Assembly: GCA_947579605.1 (NCBI GenBank)
Contig: OX388312.1
Span: 6,820,001 to 6,884,000, forward strand
Source of the DNA: Athripsodes cinereus
Lineage: Eukaryota; Arthropoda; Insecta; Trichoptera; Leptoceridae
DNA length: 64,000 nt
Direction of reading: 5' to 3'
Shown: positions 52,547 through 64,000 of the stretch, piece after piece
How the letters are laid out: every line of letters begins with the position of its first letter
How positions within the stretch are numbered: the first letter of the stretch is position 1
Position numbers and translations under genes: made by a program
Notes under the pieces: generated by a model
The model's database searches: none
Told to the model about the DNA's origin: nothing
What the model saw: the letters and a program-made list of their open reading frames with translations, nothing else

Positions 52547-53138
52547 TCTAATATATTAAATTCTCGTGTCACGGTGTTTGTTATCATTCTCCTCCGAAAC
52601 GGCTGGACCGATTTTGATGAAATTTTGTGTGATTATCGGATAGGTCTGAGAATCTGCCAACGTCTACTTTTTATACCCCCTAAAAGTTATGGGTGGCCCA
52701 GCCCGAACTTTTTTTTTATTTTTTAAATTTTCACTATTCTACCACCAACTCCTATTTTTAATAGCGATATTAAACTCGCCCATTGTACAGATTTTTTCAT
52801 GCATGTTATATAATTCCTGTTATCATATTCTGCACAATAAAGTTTATTATTATTATTATTATTAGTATATTCCTGCTGAGACCGCCTTGGCCAAAAACTG
52901 TTATGGCCGTAGACAAACCGTACTTAACGATCGACTACTGGCGAATTTTTCGACAATCTACCTACATGTACCATATAATTATGCGTTATTGTTGCGGTTA
53001 TAGTCGAAAATTCGTTTGTAGTCGATCGCCAAGTGTGTATTTGTCTAGGGGGTCTGGTCTCAGTGCAGGGTGATGTTTTTGTAATAATAATAATACGGCA
53101 AACGTATATGGCAAAATAACGTTTGCCGGGTCAGCTAG
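52547..53138 (+). mobile_element. Non-autonomous Helitron, 592 bp
   Basis: It starts A|TCTAATATATTAAATTC and continues with AACGGCTGGACCGATTTTGA, a hallmark of lepidopteran Helitron 5' ends. It ends with the stem GGCAAACGT..ACGTTTGCC, then GGGTCAGCTAG|T. Helitrons start with TC, end with CTRR after a short hairpin, and insert between A and T, and all four features are present. The interior has two LINE 3' ends ((TTA)n at about 52835 and (TAA)n at about 53085) and a small MITE. No Rep or helicase sequence is present. Confidence 0.9.
52910..53047. mobile_element. Nested 138-bp MITE
   Basis: TAGACAAA..GATCGACTAC..CGAATTTTTCGAC on the left pairs with GTCGAAAATTCG..GTAGTCGATC..TTTGTCTA on the right (arms about 45 bp). 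It splits a LINE end: CCTTGGCCAAAAACTGTTATG before and CTCAGTGCAGGGTGA after are adjacent in the copy at 41035-41070. Confidence 0.82.
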
Positions 53139-56100
53139 TCGGTGTATCTATATACATAATTCTTATTATCATTGTATATAACCTACCACATTTTATTTTA
53201 CAAATTATAATATACCCTACTAAGTTTTGTCCTATAACATGTCACTATATACCTATCTATGCATGGTTGTCAGTGTAGATTTCTGATAGATCACTTATTT
53301 TAATGCAACAAGTCAGAATGGTAAAAAATATAATAAAAATGGTCTGATATCTATATTTATAACGCCATTTTTTTCATATTAGGGTTAGGCTACAAGTTAT
53401 TGTCTAAGCTGGTAAATTTACAGGTGTAATGTACAATGTAGTACGTACCTATTTACAATACTTGTTTGCAATATAACACCTCTATAAAATCTTTTTTTTT
53501 TACACTATTGAAACAACTTTTCTTTTATTTCTCATGAAAAACATGAAAGTATCTTTAGAGTCCCCGAAAAAAATAAGCCTCTCACTTTTTTTTGTTACCT
53601 GTAAAAGATAGAAATTCAAGAAATATCACGTACAATTATAAGACATTTAATAATGAGGTGTGATTTTTAACCCTTTGTATCATGGAAAGTACGACTTGTA
53701 TGTTTATTATGTGAAGAGAGTCCACAAGTAAAGCCACATTTTGGAGACGAAGTGATAACATACATTGAGTTGCAGTTTGAGTAATTTTTGACTTCACTTC
53801 GTATTTTTATTGATTTCCTATAACGGCTTGGCTGGAAGAAATCGCAAATGCGAAAAACCCGTCTTTTGGAATATTTTGTTGAAATATGCTTGTGTACTAT
53901 ATCAATTCCTAGACTTATTTATTAAGGTATTATTAATGTTTTTTGTAAACGCGAATACGTTTTTTTCAATAACCTGACATGGTTAGGTAGGTACCTAATC
54001 AATTATGCAAATAATATCTTTTTCGATAGTAACATGTGTAAAAAGATTATTGCGTATTGTTATGTAACGATATCATATTACATGCATATTATCAAATTCA
54101 ATTTCTATTATATAACAGACACCTTTGCATACTTTGTAATAGTTTTATTGTATGAAATCCGATCCGCAGTAGGCGACCTAACATGGTTCTATTGAAGAAA
54201 TCAATCATGCTTGAAATCGTCTATTAAAAATTTATGCTTTTAATGTATTTCCGGATCCGAATTCAATGTCAGCTTAATGTACTGATGTCACATAAATTAT
54301 TGATTTAACTTTGTTTATATTATTTTATAATTATGTCTTGAGAAAAAAAGATACAAGTCTCAGATCAAAACGTATTGATCAAAAATGCTATCAATCGCGA
54401 TTGTCATTTAAAATTGTCATTGGAGATTTTTGATCATAAAATTTGATAAGCGTCTTAGATTATATTAAATTGAGATTAGAGAAAAGTGTAAATAAATTTC
54501 CTCAAAAGTAAATAAAAATGTTACTGCAATAATATCATACAACTCAATGTATTACCAGAAAAAAAATTCAAAGAGACATGCATTTGATGTTACGAATTTA
54601 AAATAATGTTAATTTTATATCATGGAGGTTTTCATTGATAAAAATCATAGACATTTTGAAAATTTCGCCACGATTAGGAGACCTATTGCACTTAGGTTTT
54701 TCCTCTTAAAACTTGTACAATGCTCCTTTAAGGATAACTGGCCACTCCAAATTAAGCGAATTATATGTGTAGGTATGACATCTGATTTAGCTCTCAGCTC
54801 CCTACCATGACTTCCAATTCCAAATATAATAACAAATAAAGGTTTACTTTCCTACATGTTTATAAAGAAATGAGTATATTTTCATTATTAAAAACAAATT
54901 TAAAAGCAATTTGGATGTCAAATTATTAGGTATAATAATTTATTGCACCTGTACTGGCAAAACATAGGTATTATTGTTTATTCGTGAAATATATGATCTT
55001 GGCTTCACATACAATTTGACCTTCCGACTGCCACACATAAGACAGTGCTCTTGTATTATAACTATGTACATTGCAAAATATTACCATTAGCTACGTGCAT
55101 ACGAGTAGTGGATAGCCCAGTGAAAATAAGTTGGTCATTGACTTTGCAGATTCGTATGAGACATTGGTTAATATTATTAATACCTTACATTGCATACAAA
55201 CAACTTAAATAATAATAAAAATACGTACATACATATGTACATAATGTTGTACATAATAAGTAGTAAATGACTTATAAATAATCATTTGTATCATGTTTTG
55301 TTTTTTGAGAAGAATTCCTTTGCGTATTGAAGTACCTATAAGTATATCGCAGAGGTTTGTAAACTCATACGACCTTAATATTTAATCGTAGTAAATTATG
55401 ATACAATTTATCGTGAGGATATTGTACTTTTTGAAGGATATATAGGAAGGATGTAGGAATGACTAATACTAGTAACTTTCTTGTCTACGAAGGAACTACG
55501 TGAACTTATATTATATATTATATTTTTAATGAGAAAATTTTCAATATGATTAATGTTTGAGGCATTCACTATAAAACAATAACGATACATATTCGATTGT
55601 TTTTGATAAGTATGTTTATTGTGGTATAATTAAAATTATCGTTAAACGTAACAGTGGTAACGATAATTTTTTAGTATTCAACAATTAACATAAGTAGTTA
55701 TCTAAAACAACCAAATAAGCCCATTGTGGTATCTTATCGTTCGATTTCTCACAAAGCATCATGGAATTAAAATACTTTGGATGAAAAAACGAATCGATAA
55801 ATTAAACTTCTCTATTATTTATATAATGAGATCTATTTAAAGCCAAAATTATAATATTTTTACTGAATAAAATACTCATTGGTGCATTATTACAACGATT
55901 CCATACTAGATGTAACAAAATGCATTTTTTTTTATTTCATGATTTTTTATATTTCTAGTATCTTAATGAATTCAATCGACAATAACTGTCTGAATGGATT
56001 GATTTTTTTTTAAATTATTTAAAAAAAATTGTCGTGATTTCTATAAATATTTTACGTGGTTAGGTGGGTTTTCATTTCTGCATTACTTCTAAAGCTTCAT

Positions 56101-56530
56101 AAGAATGTGTGCTTTGGCGATTTTATTTAAAAGCGACTACAGAACACGCATTTCTCTAAAGATCAATTCCAATAATCTGTCTGTCCATTTCCGTCAGTGA
56201 ATTTTTTTATAAATTAAACCTACATTAGATTTTAACTATTACTAATATAGACAGATTTTGGAAATTACTGTAAAACTATAATATTGTAAATAATTTAACT
56301 TTATTTTTACGCCTTAATAGTTTTTATCTCCTTGAGTATAACGCTATTATTTTGACAATCATTTTAAAAGTCTAATGACAAAATAAACTACCTACGAATT
56401 AAAGCATTGAATACAAAATAAATTCTTTGTAAATAAATTTGCACAGTGATATTATTATTTCAATGTTAAATAAATATAATTATTAATATTTATTTAATAA
56501 TAATTATAATAATAAAAAAAATGAAATGAT
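53139..56530. other. Gene-free AT-rich stretch
   Basis: No ORF with recognisable protein motifs. There are several worn LINE-like patches such as GGCTTGGCTGGAAGAAATC near 53825. Nothing else is supported. Confidence 0.5.
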
Positions 56531-56544
56531 TGAAAATACTTTTT

Positions 56545-56700
56545 ACATCTTAAATTCAGCGAAGAGGTTTGCCACCCATCCTGAATGTCTTGATTTTATA
56601 TTGGCACGAGGAGGACAGTTTGCGTGTTTCTTGCGTGCAGCTGATCTGCTGGCTACCCCACTTGTGGGATATGCCGTGATGGTAGATATAGTAGTAGTAG
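56545..56700 (+). mobile_element. Family D element copy
   Basis: TTACATCTTAAATTCAGCGA, GCCACCCATCCTGAATGTCT, TTGGCACGAGGAGGACAG and GGCTACCCCACTTGTGGGAT followed by (TAG)n. Closely similar to 19543-19710. Confidence 0.72.
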
Positions 56701-57289
56701 TATGATTGAAAATAATAATACATACTATTGATTGTATCAGTCATATTGGTTGATGAATTAGTATTAGGTACTTATATTATATGTAAATACTAATCTTATT
56801 TACTGTTTGACTTCCAGTAGTATGAGGTGCAATATATTGTCAATTTAATGATGCTTTCGGATCATTTCTTCAGCATCATTTAATCGAGTATCTTTAAGTG
56901 CGGAACACTTTGTTGTTGTCTGTTTTCATTACGAGAAATAAAGTTATCGCCTCTTCTCGTTCATGCATGTTTCAGAAATTTTCGTTACCTTATTTAATGA
57001 ATCTGTATACGTTACACGGATTATATCAATCTCAATATTTATTAAGTTGAATTTGAGTCTCTAGACTAGACTACTACAACATACTATATATAGGACTGCC
57101 ACAGATTCAACTGCACGGCATTCAATGGCGCTGAATTGTTTATTTTCCTCGAGGATAATGGTTGTCATATCACGTCTTTGCTGGAAAAATGAATTGACTA
57201 TGTCATTATAAAACAAAAAACTTCTCTCTAAATAAAAAAAAATATAGTAGAAAAAAACTTCTTTTTCAATTTCATTATGGAAAAATTGC

Positions 57290-57450
57290 ATTGGTTAAGA
57301 GAAGGTGAAAGGGTTCAATACAAACTGTGCCTTATGGTTTACAAAACTCTGAATAACATGGCACCTCAGTCACTTTCTGAGCTCCGCGTTCTCAAAATAC
57401 CTGTAGAACACTACGATCGACAAAGGCATTCACTGGTCTCTCCTTAATAT
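57290..57450 (+). pseudogene. LINE RT C-terminal fragment (CR1/L2-like)
   Basis: Reads RVQYKLCLMVYKTLNNMAPQ-SLSELRVL, a typical C-terminal block of CR1/L2-type reverse transcriptases (Y+LCLLVYK.LN..AP..L), then stops. Both ends are missing. Confidence 0.68.
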
Positions 57451-57942
57451 CAGAAAGAGAAATCCTCTAGCTAAAATTTATCATAATATTATTATGATCA
57501 AAAAATAATAGACATATTATAAAATACATAGTATCTACTTTGATATATTTAAATTTCAATGGTTTTATAACTACGTATCGATATTAATATTATTCAAACG
57601 TACATACAACTCTTGTTACTAAAAATATAACTGCGTTCAATTATAAGTTATTTTGCAATTTCGCAAGGATAATAATATTATAGAGCAGTAGGTGAAGGAT
57701 ATCAAGGAAGTAGGAAGTGAATTAATATGAAATATTTCGATATGTGTATCGTACATTAATTTAATGAGTGTTAAATACGGCAATAATTACTTGTCTACAA
57801 TGATGACAAGATTGATAATAATTTTATATTATATATTTTATTATTCTTCATCAGTGGATAGATAGATAACGTCTTGAAAAGTTTTATTATCTTTTTCGCA
57901 ATACACTGTGTCTATGATAACGACATCAACACTGAGAATATC

Positions 57943-58515
57943 GTGGGTAAAGGTGATTCGATTGTCAGCAATGACAATGTGTCGAACATGGCTAAAATGC
58001 TGGTGCACAATACCATTCTGGTATCCTCACTTACGTATGCAAGCGAGACATGGACGTGGCTGAAGAAGGACGAAAGTGGAATAAATGCAGTGGAGATGCG
58101 ATCGTTAAGAAGAATGGTTGGTAAAACGCTGCGTGATAGAGTGAAGAATGAGGATATTAGAAGAATGAGCGGATGCAAGAAGAGTGTTGTGGACAGAATG
58201 CGCGTGAATAAACTACGGTGGTTTGGACACGTTGAACGAATGAACGAAGTAAGAATGACAAAGAGGATATACTTGTCTGAAAGAAAAGGTGTGAGGAAGC
58301 GCGGACGTCCGAGAACCACGTGGCTTGATCACGTGGATCAAATTCTCAAGGACGGCCGCGTGTTGAGTAAGAGGAATCGACGTGCGTGTATGAGAAACTG
58401 TATGAATGTGGAGGAAGCGAAGGAAGTGTGTAAAGATAGATCTGTGTGGCGTTCCGTTCTCTCTGCCTACCCCACTTGGGATACGGCGTGAGGGTATAGT
58501 ATAGTATAGTATAGA
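57943..58515 (+). pseudogene. Non-LTR retrotransposon RT C-terminus, best copy
   Basis: An uninterrupted frame of about 180 codons ends at 58491. It shows LVSSLTYASETWTW, EMRSLRRMVGKTLRDRV-NEDI, VNKLRWFGHVERM, GRPRTTWLDHVDQILKDG and VWRSVLSAYPTWDTA. This is the post-catalytic C-terminal region of an RTE-like reverse transcriptase. The 3' end is TACCCCACTTGGGATACGGC then (TATAG)n. The 5' part with the endonuclease and catalytic YxDD is absent, so this is a 5'-truncated copy. Relatives are at 13600, 39668 and 61838. Confidence 0.85.
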
Positions 58516-59044
58516 TAAATAGTATTTTTTTATGTTCAGCATTCAAATTTAAAAATCAAAAAGAATATCTTATTAAATTAGTTTTTATACTAGGCATTCT
58601 TAGAATCGTTTAAAAAAATATATTTTCAATTTCAATTATATCCGTATCCTGCTCTCAGGCTGCAATTGAACAAACACGAAAAAATGACTTCGGCTGACCT
58701 TAGTTTAAGCCGATTATACAAATTTGATTGACGTTAGTCAACTACGACAAACTACTCCATCAACCTTCATCGGTGAAGTATTGAGTCATCAGTTCTAATA
58801 GGTAAATAGTATTGAAAAAAAGTTCCTAACTTTTTCAATGAATTTGATACAAATCGATTTGTTCCGCTGTCTAGTGACTTTTTATAACTTCTGGATTTAA
58901 TCACTGTAGATTTTTTTAGATAATCGTGAAAAAATATTGATTCAATGATCTAACACTTTACATTGTAAAAAATATTTTCAAAACATATTATGTTAGGTAT
59001 ACTTTTACTGCAAGTATTTTAATGTTATGTAAATGGGAGGCATT

Positions 59045-59200
59045 TGTTAAACATCACAAAAGACATTAAATATGAAGTATACTACCCAAACTGAATGTCT
59101 GAATTTTTAATTGGTTCAGAGAGAACGACTTTTGTGATTGTTGCACAAAATTAGTAGTCTACTAGCTACCCCAATTGTGAGAAACACCATGATGGTAGGT
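59045..59200 (+). mobile_element. Family D element copy, diverged
   Basis: CCCAAACTGAATGTCTGAATTTTTAATTGG, then CTAGCTACCCCAATTGTGAG and a GGTA tail, following the block order of family D. Confidence 0.55.
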
Positions 59201-59202
59201 AT

Positions 59203-59449
59203 ACATAACATATATAGACAATTCGCACAGATCGAGTTAGTCCTAAAGAAAGAAAATATGAATCTTGTTTAATAGGTACTAATACCAGGATACACATATA
59301 CCTACAATTCACTAGAATTATGTACATGTAACACCCAAACCAAGAATAGTTTGCAAAAGGTCATTTTTCATTTTGCCCTGGCCGGGAATTGAACCCGAGA
59401 TCTTGTTACTTACCGACAAAAGCGTTACCTCCGCGCCACACCGATCGAC
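59203..59449 (-). mobile_element. tRNA-derived SINE, family B
   Basis: Body GACAATTCGCACAGATCGAG, box B inverted in GGCCGGGAATTGAACCCGAG, and the box A side CGTTACCTCCGCGCCACACC. The most complete of three copies together with 25258-25500. Confidence 0.8.
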
Positions 59450-60105
59450 CGGTATATGCGTATATAAATATGCAGAAAGACTGGAGGTTGGAAGATAATC
59501 ATAGAATGTATTTATATAGATACCTATACTATCCAGAGAATATATTTAGGTAGGTAGGTACTTCGTAAGTTATTCGTGGTAAAGCCAGTTAGATTTTGCA
59601 CATAGACACATAGGCGTGCTTATAAATCTAATAATAGTTTCTTTGTTCAGTGTTAGGGCGTGTCTGATCTAATTTCATACGTTTTGTAATAATATCAACG
59701 TTTTATGATTAATGTATAGTTTTGAGTTTTAAGTAGAAGTAAATATAAGGAAAAATCTAATAACATTAATTTCCAAGAAAATTCGTTTCTCTGTGAGCTA
59801 GCCTATCATAGCTCTTCAGTTGAAGTGGCTTGAATTACATATGAAATAATTTAGGATTAACAACCTTTCAACCTGCCATTGCCGATCTAGTTCACCTTCG
59901 TGACACACTCGAATTGCTTACTAAGGGGAAGTTTGGGTGTGTGTTGAGAAAATCAGATTAACCTAAAAGATATTAACCTATTCGTATTATTCTTGTCCTA
60001 TTCTATTTTATTCTCTGAATCTTATTTATGTATTTTTTTATTAATAAATTAACTCATTTCCAAAACGGACATTGAAGAGAGAAATATATTATAAAAGATT
60101 CCTAC

Positions 60106-60154
60106 GATGGCGGTTTTGGCAGGCCTGAAGGGTCCGCCCGTGAGGACGATTTTG
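60106..60154 (+). other. GC-rich island, possible short exon or LINE 5' scrap
   Basis: An ATG followed by 16 open codons (MAVLAGLKGPPVRTIL) ends at a perfect donor, GTGAGT, and TATAAAA lies just upstream. The base composition stands out from its surroundings. I recognise no protein, and the following CTATGATATCCGCGTGTGAG also looks repeat-like. Treat as unresolved. Confidence 0.2.
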
Positions 60155-60661
60155 GTGAGTCTATGATATCCGCGTGTGAGTTGGGTCTCTCTTGAATAAC
60201 CTAAAGAAATCATATTGAGATCTTCTGGTAGTTCAATGATTTAAGAAAACATCTCAGTTTTTCGACATGTATTTCTTAGTATCCACTCTTACAGCATAAT
60301 TTAAGTTACTGTATTGAAAACATTACGAAAAGGGGCTTGTCAAGACTATATGCACTATAGCTTTGTTAAACGAGTATCTTTATAGGAAGGTGTACAAACA
60401 TAGAAGTTTAATGACATTCTCCATGAATGGATAGACGGACAGACTACCAGTAGTTTTATGTGAGGTTCATCACGTACATTTCTCATTAACTGATAACATA
60501 ATACTCAAGAACGTATCAAAATTAATTCATTATGCTATGATATATTACCAATATATTTAAGGTTTCTAAATTGCACAAGTAAAAATTGTATAATTTTAAG
60601 AATCTATAAAATAAATTGACATTAATATTTTATATTTATTTCACTTCTTTTTTTTTTCAAA

Positions 60662-60838
60662 AAAAGATATACCTATCTGGGTTGTTTTATAAACCCAAAT
60701 ACAACCTTATATACTTTTTACAGTAAGCTACAAAAAGCTTGTGTCGTGAAAGGGGAGTTTGCCGGCACCTGGTATCGAACCACGGACCCCTTGTTCAAGA
60801 GGGCGAGACTCTACCTCCAGGATACCGACGAACTCGTA
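60662..60838 (-). mobile_element. tRNA-derived SINE, family C, full copy
   Basis: On minus it has box A-like GGAGGTAGAGTCTCG, box B GTGGTTCGATACC, then GGTGCCGGCAAACTCCCC, CACGACACAAGC and an A-rich end. It shows the complete head that the copies at 5645 and 37955 lack. Confidence 0.82.
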
Positions 60839-61837
60839 AACTTGTAAAAAGAAAAGGCGAGTAAAGTGACCACAGAGGCTTTGCTGAATAGACGGATATT
60901 TTGAGTCATTGCATGCACAGCTCTGGATGAGAACCGGAGAATGATTGGCATGAATGAGATAAAGAATGGCATGAATGAGATAAAGATAAAGAATGAGATC
61001 TTGATGATGAAGTCTGCTAGATTTTAGACCTGCCGTAGGTTATAGACCTCCAGACAAGATTTTATTGACCAAGACTAATCGTTGAGCAGGTCGTCCAATA
61101 ATAAAATTTGTTATTTTTTACGGAAGCGACAAACAAACTACACGATTTTTGTTCATGAAATTTTACCAAGAATAATCGGCTATTCTTTACAATAATATAA
61201 CATTTTTTGTTTTGCGCACTTCTTACAATTTATTAGTTACAGTTTAGTTTTTTCCACTAAGCGCCAGTATTACAAAATATTACGTAACTTTTATTGCATA
61301 CGATGAAAAGACAAAGAAGTAAAAAATATTACAGCCCTTCAAGCAATCGCATTAGCAAAATTATGAAACAATAAAATAAATTACAATGACTTTTATCTAA
61401 GTATTCGTAGGTATATTCCTTTCACGGATTCTCACACAAGTGAGGAAGAAGCCGTGAATCAACTGCATTTAAAAACAAGCGCGTTGTCCTCTCGCTTCTA
61501 ATAAGAAAATAAAACTTTCAGAATGGATGGTATACCTCATCACTGAATTGAAGGTATAATAATAATCAATATACATGTAATAAAATAGCGTACCTAACAG
61601 ACATTGCTGTCCCGATTACACATAATATACAAGCAACCGCCGCGCCGCAGAAAAAATACGTAAATATACAGAGCTAGCAGGAGAAATAAAAAATATTTGT
61701 TCTGGGTTCGTTTATATAATACCTTCAGTCATGTCAGCTGCAGGGGTAACTCCGAAATCTTTAATAAATAATTTACTGAAATTAGATTTACCGGTAAATT
61801 TATACATAAGAATTCAAAAATCTATCATAATACTATA

Positions 61838-62144
61838 CTATACTATACCCTCACGCCGTGTCCCAAGTGGGGTAGGCAGAGAGAACGGAACGCCAAACAG
61901 ATCTATCTTTACACACTTCCTTCGCTTCCTCCACATTCATACAGTTTCTCATACACGCACGTCGGTTCCTCTTACTCAACACGCGGCCGTCCTTGAGAAT
62001 TTGATCCACGCGATCAAGCCACGTGGTTCTCGCCCGCGTTTCTTCACACCCTTTCTTTCAGATAAGTATATCCTCTTTGTCACTCTTACCTCGTTCATTC
62101 GTTCAACATGCCCAAACCACCGTAGTTTATTCACGCGCATTCTA
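61838..62144 (-). pseudogene. Non-LTR RT C-terminal fragment
   Basis: The inverse of 58195-58515, including the (TATAG)n tail at its left end and TGTCCCAAGTGGGGTAGGCA. It stops abruptly at 62144 where a foldback element begins, so its 5' part was either never copied or was displaced. Confidence 0.82.
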
Positions 62145-62158
62145 TCATAATAAACTCT

Positions 62159-62352
62159 TCAAAATACCAGCATTGTGCCTGAAATATCTGTGTTCAGAAA
62201 CTGTCTAACAATATTACAAGAGTTTATTATGATAGACTCTTGTAATACAAGAGTTTAATATTACAAGACTCTATCATAATAAACTCTTGTAATATTGTTA
62301 GACAGTTTCTGAACACAGATACATATTTCAGGCACAATGCTGGTATTTTGAA
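62159..62352. mobile_element. Long foldback (hairpin) element
   Basis: The left arm TTCAAAATACCAGCATTGTG..TTACAAGAGTTTATTATGATAG is almost exactly the inverse of the right arm CTATCATAATAAACTCTTGTAA..CACAATGCTGGTATTTTGAA. Arms are about 80 bp, and part of the centre repeats ACTCTTGTAATA. It would form a very stable hairpin. No ORF is present. Confidence 0.85.
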
Positions 62353-63359
62353 CCCGCGTTTTGAGCCTAATCTTTTGATATTCTGTATATCTGGATAGGT
62401 GAATTTTTCCCGACATTAGATTGTTAAGTTTTTGTGTGATCACGACTGATCATATGAAAACTTATGTATAAAGGGGGCTAATAAGGCCACTTTATATGAA
62501 TCATATTAGGATCATATTAGGAATTGTAAAACGATTTAACGGAAACATTTCACCAAATATGAATTGTAGATGAATTGCTCAATGTGTTTTAGGCCCCCTG
62601 GTTGTATAATGCTGAAAAGTGTGGATGGCAATTCTGCCGCCGCATTGTAAAAATATTAATAATAATTTATCTATATTTATATTTGTTATGTTTTACAAAT
62701 TCGTACCGGCCTAAAAAATAAAACGGTAAATTATTATTAGTTTTTATTTACATTATAGTAATTTTACGAAAATTGTGAATTAACTATGTATGCATGTAAA
62801 TGATAACTAAATATTATTTTTTAGCGTGCAAAAACATTAAAAAATCATTAATTATTATAAATTATTATTATAAAATGTATTCAGATTACAATGAAGTGAT
62901 TTTTTTAACACGTACATCCTCTTTATAAAATCTCCAACATAAATATTTGCTAACAATATTAGTCAATGTTGATATACCTACAATAATATGAATTCACTAA
63001 ATATGTGCGCATGTTCGTGTGTTTATATATCCTCCATGGACGTTATTATCAAATTAGAATGAAAAAAAAAAACATACATGACCCATCTTCGAGACCGTAC
63101 AAAATGTTGGTTAATAAAATTACATTCGTATCTCAATATTACAGTATAGTTGTCTAAACAATTATATGAGGTAGGAATATGTCTTTGTCTGCATTGCGTA
63201 AAAATACCATCATATACACTTTATTGTATACAGTCAATGAAAAAACGAAAAAAACATTCAAGTAATTATTTTAAAAATACAGAATTTAATTTTTCACAGT
63301 TTTATTAGGATAAAAATAGATTAATTGGGTGTCAAATTAACCTAAATATATATTATTCT

Positions 63360-63850
63360 TTTTTTTTCTTTATTCTTTCTTATCATCCGTAGGCCATTGA
63401 TTTGGCACTTGGAATCGTCAGGAAATTATATAGTTTTTTTTTTACAAATGACAAAATAATCAAACTACAACAATACAATAAACAAATAAATAAAGAAATT
63501 TCATTGAATCAAAGTTTTTCGAGTGTAAAAGGCCCAAAATAACTTCTCGTCAGTATATGTAAAAAATAAATTGTAATAATTATAAATAAATAAATTAATT
63601 GAATCAATGCCAATTAGGCTGAACAGTCCCATTTAGCATTTCGTCGATATTGTAAAAAGCTTTTCCAACAAGATACCTTTTCACTTCTCTCTGATATTCT
63701 ATATAACTGAGTGCCTTAACATTACTGGGCAATTTATTATATAAACTTATACCTGAGTTGTGAAATTGGAGCAAGTTGGCATCGGTAGAATACAAACCCG
63801 GAATCACTCGATCGATTGTCAACCCATCAGACTACTGACCATCTCGTTCA
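63360..63850 (-). pseudogene. Jockey/CR1-like LINE 3' end with RT C-terminus
   Basis: The minus-strand frame (63822-63604) reads HNSGISLYNKLPSNVKALSY, then KRYLVGKAFYNIDEMLNG, the standard C-terminus of Jockey-type RTs. A 3' UTR with AATAAATAAATA motifs follows to about 63360. The adjacent GATCGATTGTCAACCCATCA stretch seems to be a worn SINE. Confidence 0.7.
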
Positions 63851-64000
63851 ACATTTCTCATGCCATCTATTGTGTTTTTTGTAAATTAAACTGAATTTAT
63901 TTTATATTTCTATTTTCTGAGCGAAATCGGGTTTTAAGCTAGTACCACATTATTTTATTATTGCAGAAATAATTTTAGAGTTGAAATGAACAGTGGCATA

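Noticed and set aside
57912..58542. Three minus-strand frames up to 135 aa
   Set aside because: They are antisense shadows of the retrotransposon RT fragment on plus.

Overview
The window looks like an insect chromosome segment, most likely from a moth or butterfly. It is AT-rich and intron-dense, and it is packed with (TAA)n- and (TATAG)n-tailed LINE ends, tRNA-derived SINEs and a Helitron whose termini resemble lepidopteran ones. Two C2H2 zinc-finger genes carry the arthropod ZAD domain. The species cannot be named from the sequence alone. All gene models below come from hand-joining exons at GT/AG sites with checked reading phase.

The left 36 kb holds four protein genes in alternating orientation. 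(1) A ZAD/C2H2 gene lies on + (2610-12003, 9 coding exons, 459 aa, 7 fingers). (2) A second ZAD/C2H2 gene lies on - (12108-17165, 11 exons, 612 aa, 8 fingers). The two are tail to tail, with 104 bp between their stop codons. (3) The XPF/ERCC4/MEI-9 repair endonuclease lies on + (18474-27364, 15 exons, 910 aa), divergent from gene 2. (4) Protein-L-isoaspartate O-methyltransferase lies on - (28488-35827, 6 exons, 225 aa), convergent with XPF. Genes 1 and 2 are probably DNA-binding regulators, XPF does nucleotide-excision and recombination repair, and PIMT repairs aged proteins. They are neighbours without an obvious shared pathway.

The most interesting structure is inside gene 1. A 1.06-kb open exon (3967-5023) sits in intron 2, has an acceptor in phase with the ZAD exon donor, and encodes the N-terminal half of a transposon protein. 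It would give a 440-aa ZAD-transposase fusion ending in its own poly(A) signal, which lies inside a small inverted-repeat element. A second member of the same protein family is found in PIMT intron 3, inside a 2.95-kb element with 33-bp terminal inverted repeats and an ATGT target duplication. This ties the orphan family to a cut-and-paste transposon.

The right 28 kb (35.8-64 kb) has no host gene that I can support. It is a graveyard of C-terminal reverse-transcriptase fragments, three SINE families, foldback elements and MITEs. It also holds a complete non-autonomous Helitron (52547-53138) that contains LINE 3' ends, one of which is split by a MITE. The first 1.3 kb is a 397-bp satellite bounded by (TA)n tracts.
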